The notes beneath the pieces were generated by a model. It did no database searches. It was not told the origin of the DNA and worked only from the letters and a program-made list of their open reading frames with translations. Shown piece after piece: positions 30,375-36,311 of a DNA stretch of 36,311 nt. Numbering within the stretch: the first letter of the stretch is position 1; the number at the start of each line of letters is the position of its first letter. The DNA comes from a virus. The translations under genes were made by a program, and so were the position numbers. Where the stretch lies: positions 1 to 36,311 of IMG/VR virus record IMGVR_UViG_3300042988_000495. One strand, written 5' to 3'.

Positions 30375-31541
30375 ATGCCTAATACGATTTTAACACCGCA
30401 ACAAATCACACGCGAAGCGTTGCGGATTTTGCACCAAAAATGTACTTTTATCGGCAGCATTAATCGTCAATATGATGATCAATTTGCCAAGACAGGCGCG
30501 AAGATCGGCGACAGCTTAAAGATTCGCTTGCCTAATCAATACACTGTGCGCACAGGCAAAACCTTAAGCACACAAGACACCACAGAAACATCAACAACCT
30601 TGCAAGTGGCAACACAAGCTGGTGTGGATGTTAACTTTTCAACAGCTGAATTGACGTTGAGTCTTGATGATTTCAGTAAGCGCATCATTGAACCTGCCAT
30701 GGCACGTTTAGCAGCTCACATCGAATCAGATGCTTTAAGCATGTACAAGGATGTTTATAACCTTGTTGGCACAGCTGGCACGGTTCCTAATTCGCTTTTA
30801 ACATACTTAGAAGCCAAGCAAAAACTGGATGAAAATCTTGCGCCAATGGATTCAAACCGCACAGCGCATTTATTGCCCGTATCTACGGTTAAATTGGTGG
30901 ACGCTCTCAAAGGCTTATTCCAAGACAGCAAAGAAATTGCCGAGCAATATCGTGAGGGTATGATGGGCAGAACCGCTGGTCTTGATTTCTACCAAAACAC
31001 ATTAATGCCAACTCACACAGTAGGTTCGGATGTTACAACTGTCACTGTTAACGGCGCAACGCAAACAGGATCTACATTAACAGCAGCAGGCGGCAACCTT
31101 AAAAAAGGCGATGTATTCACCATTGCTGGTGTTTATCAGGTGCATCCTGAAACTAAAGCGACAATGCCTAACTTGCAACAGTTCGTTGCAACAGCCGATG
31201 GCACTACTTCACTCTCAATTAGCCCACCGATTACAGTGACAGGCGCAACACAAACCGTTAACGCTTCACCTGCTGATGGCGCAGCTATTACGGTTGTAGG
31301 TACAGCTGCAACAGGTTACGGTCAAAACTTAGCATTCCACAAAGATGCCTTTGCCTTTGCAACAGCTGACTTGATTATGCCTAAAGGTGTTGATTGGTCA
31401 TCACGTGAAGTCTACGACGGGATTTCATTGCGCATTGTTCGTGCGTATGACATTAACAATGACAATCTACCTTGCCGTATTGACGTGCTTTATGGGTACA
31501 AAACAATCCGCCCACAAATGGCTTGCCGTATCACTAACTAA
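30375..31541 (+). CDS. Major capsid protein, P22 coat-like
   Basis: A 388-aa protein with AAAGGAG at seven bases. The HK97-fold head (T-L-S-L-D-D-F-S-K-R-I-I-E-P-A-M) and the inserted domain around 215-315 (Thr/Gly-rich, D-V-F-T-I-A-G-V-Y) match the P22 coat type. The C-terminal strand L-R-I-V-R-A-Y-D-I...D-V-L-Y-G-Y-K-T-I is typical. It forms the icosahedral shell. Strong ribosome site and a following terminator suggest high expression. Confidence 0.92.
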   Translation: MPNTILTPQQITREALRILHQKCTFIGSINRQYDDQFAKTGAKIGDSLKIRLPNQYTVRTGKTLSTQDTTETSTTLQVATQAGVDVNFSTAELTLSLDDFSKRIIEPAMARLAAHIESDALSMYKDVYNLVGTAGTVPNSLLTYLEAKQKLDENLAPMDSNRTAHLLPVSTVKLVDALKGLFQDSKEIAEQYREGMMGRTAGLDFYQNTLMPTHTVGSDVTTVTVNGATQTGSTLTAAGGNLKKGDVFTIAGVYQVHPETKATMPNLQQFVATADGTTSLSISPPITVTGATQTVNASPADGAAITVVGTAATGYGQNLAFHKDAFAFATADLIMPKGVDWSSREVYDGISLRIVRAYDINNDNLPCRIDVLYGYKTIRPQMACRITN

Positions 31542-31548
31542 TCTGAAT

Positions 31549-31579
31549 AGGGCGTGGATTATTCTGCGCCCTTTCTTTT
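31549..31579 (+). terminator. Terminator after the coat gene
   Basis: AGGGCG, 12-base loop, CGCCCT, then TTCTTTT. The stem has 6 bp. Since the operon continues, it may be partial. Confidence 0.65.
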
Positions 31580-31588
31580 GGAGCTAAC

Positions 31589-31783
31589 ATGGTAGAATAT
31601 CCAAGAATGCTGTATAAAACATGCGATGAATACTTGATTGTCGAAGATAAAGAGAGCGAAAAGAAAGCACGGCGAGCAGGGTTTAAGCATTACGCTGATC
31701 TAATGAAACAAACCACAGGCAAGGCAAGTGATAACGAACTACACAACACTACAATCGACGATAGCGAACTGGTTACATCGTAG
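31589..31783 (+). CDS. Small conserved virion-region protein
   Basis: A 64-aa protein with GGAG five bases before ATG. Y-P-R-M-L-Y-K-T...I-V-E-D-K-E-S-E-K-K-A-R-R-A-G-F matches the pattern of small proteins commonly encoded after capsid genes. The last 19 codons overlap the adaptor gene in another frame (56 bases). Confidence 0.55.
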   Translation: MVEYPRMLYKTCDEYLIVEDKESEKKARRAGFKHYADLMKQTTGKASDNELHNTTIDDSELVTS

Positions 31784-32351
31784 TGATTTAACAGCGGTAA
31801 TTCCTGACTTCATCGCTTTAGCTGAGTCACGCATTAACCGATTATTAACAGCGCGTGGCACAGAAACAGATGCAAATTTGACGGCAACAATTAACAGCGC
31901 ATTAATTGATTTACCTACTGATTTTGGTAGTCCTGTGGCGTTGTGGCTTGAGACTATTTCACCACGTCAACTGCTTATCTTTAAGACACCAGTCGAAATT
32001 GATTATGTGGCAGTGCAAGCCCAACCTAATTACTGGGCAATCAAAGGCTCACAGATTCAATTAGACCGATTGGCGGCGAGTGCTTATCCGTTAACTTTGC
32101 GCTATGTGCAAAATCTAAACATTGCAAGCACTGATACAAACTACGTTTTAACCAATTATCCAGACATTTATTTATACGGCGCATTGCTTGAGTCGGCGGG
32201 TTATATTCGTGATGATTCAAGGCTTGTCATTTGGCAAAGCAAATTTGAACAAGCATTAACCGAAGCGCAAAGCAATGAGATAACGTCTAAAAAATCAACA
32301 TTAATCACAGAAACATCCGCTAATTCGCGCTTTAACATCTTGGAGGGTTAA
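31728..32351 (+). CDS. Portal-adaptor (head completion) protein
   Basis: A 207-aa protein. GTG start at 31728: its N-terminal Y-T-T-L-Q-S-T-I-A-N-W-L-H-R-S-D-L-T matches adaptor proteins that begin this way, and the frame would otherwise lose that helix. Then I-P-D-F-I-A-L-A-E-S-R-I-N-R-L-L and P-D-I-Y-L-Y-G-A-L-L-E-S-A. Adaptors bind the portal ring from below and connect to the tail; P22 gp4 has this role. The 56-base overlap with the previous gene is large. Confidence 0.8.
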   Translation: MITNYTTLQSTIANWLHRSDLTAVIPDFIALAESRINRLLTARGTETDANLTATINSALIDLPTDFGSPVALWLETISPRQLLIFKTPVEIDYVAVQAQPNYWAIKGSQIQLDRLAASAYPLTLRYVQNLNIASTDTNYVLTNYPDIYLYGALLESAGYIRDDSRLVIWQSKFEQALTEAQSNEITSKKSTLITETSANSRFNILEG

Positions 32352-32981
32352 ATGGGATTAGAAACAGGCACATATATTAGTGATTTGGTCACAACCAATC
32401 CGACAAGTTCGGATTCTAAAAGCCAGGGTGATGACCATTTAAGGCTGATTAAATCAACAATAAAAACAACATTTCCCAATATCACGGGGGCAGTTACGCC
32501 AACGCATACAGAGTTAAATTATGTCGATGGCGTGACCAGTGCAATTCAAACACAAATTGATAGCAAAGGTGCAATTGCTGGGCAGACTTGGACGGGCAAT
32601 CATAATTTTACAACGCAATCAGCTGGCGATAATTCAACTAAAGCGGCAACGACTGCTTATGTTGATGCCGCAGATGCGCTCAAAGCAAACATAGCTAGTC
32701 CTGCTTTAACTGGCACGCCAACCGCACCAACCGCACCAACAGGCACGGCAACAACACAAATTGCAACAACAGAATTTGTCAGCGCGACTGCGTTTGTTAC
32801 TGCACTACCAAGCCAAACTGGAAATAATGGGAAATTAGTCACAACAGATGGTACAAATGCGAGCTGGACAGAAGTTAAAACAGTCGGCGGAGTATCTATT
32901 CTAGGTAGTGGCGATATTGCTATAAAACCAGTGCCCGCTATTGCCTATTTTAATAATGTAATCAATTTCGGAGGATTTTAG
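32352..32981 (+). CDS. Tail-fibre-like virion protein
   Basis: A 209-aa protein with GGAGG six bases before ATG. The N-terminus (GLETGTYISDL, D-S-K-S-Q-G-D-D-H-L-R-L-I-K-S-T-I-K) is a common fibre head; next comes H-T-E-L-N-Y-V-D-G-V-T-S. The module G-N-N-G-K-L-V-T-T-D-G-T-N-A-S-W is shared with the long fibre at 25333. The protein is short and lacks a receptor domain, so later genes probably provide it. Confidence 0.7.
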   Translation: MGLETGTYISDLVTTNPTSSDSKSQGDDHLRLIKSTIKTTFPNITGAVTPTHTELNYVDGVTSAIQTQIDSKGAIAGQTWTGNHNFTTQSAGDNSTKAATTAYVDAADALKANIASPALTGTPTAPTAPTGTATTQIATTEFVSATAFVTALPSQTGNNGKLVTTDGTNASWTEVKTVGGVSILGSGDIAIKPVPAIAYFNNVINFGGF

Positions 32982-32983
32982 TC

Positions 32984-33457
32984 ATGGCAGTTACTGCAAC
33001 GCCAATTTTCCCGCAAACACCCAATTGCGGCACGATGAACTGTATTTTAACAACAGCGATGACAAATACAAAAGCATTCGACGGCACAGATACAGCAGGA
33101 ACAGCGTTAGCTATCGCTTTTACGGCTGGCGCAGATGGTGCAAGAATTGACACAGTAAAGATTCGTTACACGTCAACAAATGGCGCAACAGCTAGCGGTA
33201 CGACAAACGCTACTGTTATTCGACTATTTCTCAATAATGGCAGTGTAAACACAACAGCGACTAATAATAAATTTATTGGTGAGATAGCAGTACCAGCTCA
33301 AGCAGTTACAGCATTAGCAACAGGCACAATGCCAGAATATGTTTTAACACTCGGAATTTCCATTCCTGCCGCCTATAAGATTTATGCAGGCTCAACGGTT
33401 GCTGCGGGTGGGACAAACTGCGCGTTTTTAGTTGATATTGTTGGGGGCAATTACTAA
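32984..33457 (+). CDS. Beta-rich tail/decoration protein
   Basis: A 157-aa protein with P-Q-T-P-N-C-G-T-M near its start and a Thr/Ala-rich beta core (TNATVIRLFLNNG). The set is typical of small proteins that decorate fibres or act in trimers. Three bases after the previous stop, one-base overlap with the next gene. Function unknown. Confidence 0.55.
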   Translation: MAVTATPIFPQTPNCGTMNCILTTAMTNTKAFDGTDTAGTALAIAFTAGADGARIDTVKIRYTSTNGATASGTTNATVIRLFLNNGSVNTTATNNKFIGEIAVPAQAVTALATGTMPEYVLTLGISIPAAYKIYAGSTVAAGGTNCAFLVDIVGGNY

Positions 33458-34659
33458 TGTCTAGTTTTATGATGGGTGGCGACCAACCGCAAAACAAGGG
33501 TACTTATGGATTTCCACTGCCACCAAATGCGCAAACAAGAGTAGAACCTCCTGAGTGGAGGAACTACAAACTTATCACATCAACAACATCGTCTGAAACT
33601 GTGCCACAGAATGTTTATCAAATGCTTGTTTTAGTGTTTGGTGGCGGTGGTGGCGGTGGCAGCGGAAATGGCTCATTTGATTCAGGCGGTGGCGGCGGCG
33701 GTGGTGGTTTCGCTATGGGCATTATCGATGTAACACCGGGTCAACTTTTGCCTACAATCACAATAGGTGCGGCGGGTGCGGCGGGTGTAGGTGGTGGCGG
33801 TACATCATCGTTTGGGTCGCTCTTATCAGCCACAGGTGGTGGTGGCGGTGCAGGCGGTGCAGGTAGTGGCGGTGCAGGCGGGGCAGGAGGTACAGGCACC
33901 GCTTCGGCAGGGTTACGCAGAGCCTTTACCGCAACAGGCGGTAGTGGGGGCACAGGACGAACAGATACTGCTAGTGACCACGGCGGTGGTGGTGGTGGCG
34001 CGGCAGGTTCTACATACGGCACGGGCGGCAATGGCGGCTCACCCGGAAATCAGCATTGCGCAGCGGGTGGTGCGTTTGGTGGTGTTGCTGGCAGTGTCGG
34101 TGGTAGCGTGGGTGGCTCTGGCGTGGGTGGACGAGGCGGCGACAACACCAGTAGCGCAGTAGGTGGTGGCGGCTCATTGACAGCTTGTAATGGTTCTAAT
34201 GGCGGACAAGGGTTGGGCGGCTCAGGGGGGCGGGCGGCTCACTATGTTTCAGCAACTTTCATGTACCCTGCTGAAAACGGATTCGCAGGGTTAGAGAACC
34301 CTTTTATCGAGTTGATTTATAAAAGATTAAGCGGCGGCGGGGGCGGCGGGGTAGCTAATGCTAGCGCACCACTACTTGCTGGACAAGGAGGTAACGGTGC
34401 AGGTGGCGGTGGTTTGATAGCATCTGGATACGGCGCAGGCTGTGGTGGGTTTGGCGCGAGTGGCGGTGCTAGTATTACTGTTTCAGCGCCTAGCGGTTTT
34501 GGTGCAGGCGCAACAAGTTATCGGACACCAGGTATTAACGTACCAACATCAGCTTCTTATGCAGGCGGTGGGCATGGCGGATTAGGTGGTAGTACGGGTT
34601 ATGCTGGGTCAGCAGGCGGCGCAGGCGCGGTGATTCTTTACTGGACGGAGGGTTATTAA
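33457..34659 (+). CDS. Glycine-rich tail adhesin
   Basis: A 400-aa protein. Long Gly runs (GGGGGGGSG near residue 65, GGGGGGGG near residue 79) alternate with loops, ending S-A-G-G-A-G-A-V-I-L-Y-W-T-E-G-Y. The polyglycine-sandwich form is known from the tip adhesins of T-even-like phages such as the Gp38 family, where loops between Gly strands bind the receptor. The same build here suggests host recognition. Gly repeats make it prone to recombination. Confidence 0.7.
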   Translation: MSSFMMGGDQPQNKGTYGFPLPPNAQTRVEPPEWRNYKLITSTTSSETVPQNVYQMLVLVFGGGGGGGSGNGSFDSGGGGGGGGFAMGIIDVTPGQLLPTITIGAAGAAGVGGGGTSSFGSLLSATGGGGGAGGAGSGGAGGAGGTGTASAGLRRAFTATGGSGGTGRTDTASDHGGGGGGAAGSTYGTGGNGGSPGNQHCAAGGAFGGVAGSVGGSVGGSGVGGRGGDNTSSAVGGGGSLTACNGSNGGQGLGGSGGRAAHYVSATFMYPAENGFAGLENPFIELIYKRLSGGGGGGVANASAPLLAGQGGNGAGGGGLIASGYGAGCGGFGASGGASITVSAPSGFGAGATSYRTPGINVPTSASYAGGGHGGLGGSTGYAGSAGGAGAVILYWTEGY

Positions 34660-34660
34660 G

Positions 34661-35068
34661 ATGCCAAAAGCATGGATTGAAAACGGAAAAATTAGAGACA
34701 TTGCTCACAGCGAACCATATGAAATTTTTCACCCTGATGTTGCACAGTTTTACGATACGCTCGTACCGAATGAAGCACAGAATGGTTGGGAAAAAGACGC
34801 TAACGGTGATTGGGTTGCTCCAGCAAAATCTGAAACTGTTATACTGTCACCAGCTAGGATTATCACAGCGTTCGATATTCGAGCATGTTTAACTTTTGCT
34901 GAGAAAATGGCGTGGGATAATGATTTAAGCCCTGAGATTAAAACCGCTAAAACAGAACTTGTGCGTCACGATATGGCTCGACCAGAAGCGCAAGAAATTA
35001 TTGATTGGCTAGTACAGAAAGGTGTGCTTTCGAGTGATAGCGGCATTAAGGCATTGGAGCTGTATTGA
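34661..35068 (+). CDS. Tail fibre accessory (assembly-like) protein
   Basis: A 135-aa protein. A-W-I-E-N-G-K-I-R-D-I at the start and F-H-P-D-V-A-Q-F-Y-D-T-L-V-P, then a Trp-rich turn (NGWEKDANGDW). This N-terminal pattern occurs in small proteins encoded after tip adhesins, which may serve as chaperones or clamps. The stop overlaps the gp10-like start by one base (ATGA form: stop 35066-35068, start 35068). Confidence 0.6.
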   Translation: MPKAWIENGKIRDIAHSEPYEIFHPDVAQFYDTLVPNEAQNGWEKDANGDWVAPAKSETVILSPARIITAFDIRACLTFAEKMAWDNDLSPEIKTAKTELVRHDMARPEAQEIIDWLVQKGVLSSDSGIKALELY

Positions 35069-36311
35069 TGCCCATTATAAGAATCCCAAATGCTGGCGCA
35101 GTTGGTTTAAATCGTGACTTATCAGTGCATGAGTTGCCTATCAATGCTTGGACAGATGCGCAGAATATTAGATTCTTAGATGGCAGTATTTACCAGTTTT
35201 TAGGGCATGGCGAGGTCTACAATTCACCAAGTTATGAGCCTCAATATGTTATGCCTTGCAATGTTGGCAATGGCAGATACTGGATTTATACAACGCCAGC
35301 AAAAACCTTCGCTGTTACAGGTGACGCTGTTTCGGCCACGCATACCGACATAACACACGCCACACCAAGAACTGGTGTTGTCAATCAATGGACAGGCACT
35401 TTACTTTCTGGTGTTCCTGTTTTAAATCCAGGTGACACAACTAACTATCCAATGGCATGGGATTTAAACTTAGCCAATAAGTTTGTTGACTTAACTGCAT
35501 GGCCAGCGAATGTTTACTGCAAATCAATGCGGTCATTTAAGAATTTCTTGATTGCATTAAACATTACCAAGTCAGGCGTGAATAAGCCTTATATGGTGAA
35601 ATGGTCGCACCCTGCCGATCCTGGCAGCTTGCCGTCATCATGGAATGAGGCAGACGCAACCAAGCAAGCAGGTGAAGCCGACATTGCAGAAGGATATGAT
35701 GAAATTGTAGACGGAATGCAATTGCGCGATTCGTTCATGATTTACAAAACGCAGTCTGTTTGGCGTATGGATTTTATCGGCGGCAATTACATCTTCAAAT
35801 TCACTAAAGTGCTAGGCAAATCTGGCGCGATGAATCGTAACTGTATTGCTGACATTGACGGTTATCACATTGTTTTGACAAATAACGACGTTATTATTCA
35901 TGACGGTGATGCGGCGCAGTCTATCCTTGACAAGTTAACGCGCCGATGGTTATTCCAACATATCGACACTAGCAACACGAGCAAATGCTTTGTATTTGCC
36001 AATCCGTTCTTTAATGAAGTCTATATCTGTTATCCTGATTTAGGCTCGAGTGTTTGCAATAAAGCAATTGTCTATAACTACAAGGACAAAACGCTTTCAG
36101 CGCGTGATATGCCTAACACTAATCATGCTGGCTTTGGCAATGTCAGCAATGACTTGACTGGCATTTGGTCGAGCGATAGTGACTCATGGGCGGCTGATTT
36201 AACCTTCTGGAATAGTGGCGATTTTGTGCCTGGCAGTGCGAGGTGTATTGTTGCCAGCTCAGATGTGAAGCTATACATGATGGATTCTAGCGCGTCTTTT
36301 AATGGCACAGT
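35068..36311 (+). CDS. Tail/stabilisation protein (P22 gp10-like class), N-terminal part
   Basis: The first 414 codons of a 517-aa protein that continues at base 1-550. The N-terminus I-I-R-I-P-N-A-G-A-V-G-L-N-R-D-L-S-V-H-E-L-P-I-N-A-W-T-D resembles a family of podovirus tail structural proteins that close the neck after DNA packing. Beta-rich body; no enzyme motif. It lies after tip-adhesin and accessory genes, before internal protein genes. The Ala/Ser variation at residue 373 is in this part (see the terminal repeat). Confidence 0.65.
   Translation, partial: MPIIRIPNAGAVGLNRDLSVHELPINAWTDAQNIRFLDGSIYQFLGHGEVYNSPSYEPQYVMPCNVGNGRYWIYTTPAKTFAVTGDAVSATHTDITHATPRTGVVNQWTGTLLSGVPVLNPGDTTNYPMAWDLNLANKFVDLTAWPANVYCKSMRSFKNFLIALNITKSGVNKPYMVKWSHPADPGSLPSSWNEADATKQAGEADIAEGYDEIVDGMQLRDSFMIYKTQSVWRMDFIGGNYIFKFTKVLGKSGAMNRNCIADIDGYHIVLTNNDVIIHDGDAAQSILDKLTRRWLFQHIDTSNTSKCFVFANPFFNEVYICYPDLGSSVCNKAIVYNYKDKTLSARDMPNTNHAGFGNVSNDLTGIWSSDSDSWAADLTFWNSGDFVPGSARCIVASSDVKLYMMDSSASFNGT
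36072..36311. repeat. Terminal direct repeat, right copy
   Basis: Same 240-bp sequence as the window start, with CT in place of TG at 36183-36184. The change converts an Ala codon to Ser (residue 373 of the joined virion protein) and leaves the preceding Asp unchanged. Two alleles at the join point to population variation or an end-of-contig error. Confidence 0.9.

Noticed and set aside
33741-34031. Minus-strand Pro/Ala-rich frame
   Set aside because: It is the reverse reading of Gly codons in the adhesin gene.
25333-36311. Diversity-generating retroelement linked to fibre or adhesin genes
   Set aside because: No reverse transcriptase frame and no template/variable repeat pair with adenine changes was seen.

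Overview
The window is a complete or nearly complete genome of a tailed phage or prophage, about 36.07 kb unique, read as a circle. Its last 240 bases repeat its first 240, and one virion gene runs off the right end and continues at the left end. The head genes (portal, scaffold, coat with an inserted domain, adaptor, gp10-like tail protein) are of the P22 podovirus type. The lysis, replication and nucleotide-metabolism genes fit a Gram-negative, probably proteobacterial, host. By eye the GC content is about 40-45%. No integrase, tRNA, CRISPR array or reverse transcriptase is visible. A Rha-type protein and a Cro/YdaS-type regulator suggest temperate ancestry.

Layout. (1) 20.7-36.3 kb and 1-8.5 kb, plus strand: the late region. 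It runs Mor-like activator, GH24 endolysin, coiled-coil/TM lysis accessory protein, small holin, an IS element, terminase small and large subunits, a fibre with YadA-like repeats, portal, scaffold, coat, adaptor, fibre and decoration proteins, a glycine-rich adhesin, a gp10-like protein, and then the likely ejected internal proteins (an 857-aa Asn/Gln-rich hendecad-repeat protein, an Ala/Gly-rich protein, one with a peptidoglycan-hydrolase-like domain, and a 741-aa protein). (2) 16.3-8.55 kb, minus strand: the early leftward operon. It holds Rha, a RecA-like ATPase, a DUF669 ssDNA-binding protein, Gp157, a DUF1064 nuclease-like protein, an HNH-like protein, a TSCPD (NrdJ C-terminal) protein, dUTPase, a ThyX-like protein and many microproteins with ATGA-type overlaps. 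(3) 16.3-16.78 kb: a divergent control region with a leftward and a rightward promoter and palindromes. (4) 16.78-20.46 kb, plus strand: Cro-like regulator, PrimPol-helicase, a 224-bp concentric inverted repeat that looks like a replication origin, then a short separate transcription unit of four small genes ending in a ribbon-helix-helix protein and a terminator.

How the parts may work together (inference): the Cro-like protein and Rha set the switch. The leftward operon supplies recombination and nucleotide functions. The PrimPol-helicase starts replication at the dyad next to its own gene. The small-gene unit is driven by a strong promoter with an operator palindrome. The Mor-like protein turns on lysis, packaging and virion genes.

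The observations most worth checking are the 224-bp dyad next to the PrimPol gene, the self-contained small-gene/RHH unit with GGA-loop hairpins, the IS element inserted exactly at the terminase small-subunit start with a 12-bp target duplication and a probable -1 frameshift, the ThyX homologue that has lost its signature motif, and 31 uninterrupted 11-residue repeat steps in the internal virion protein.
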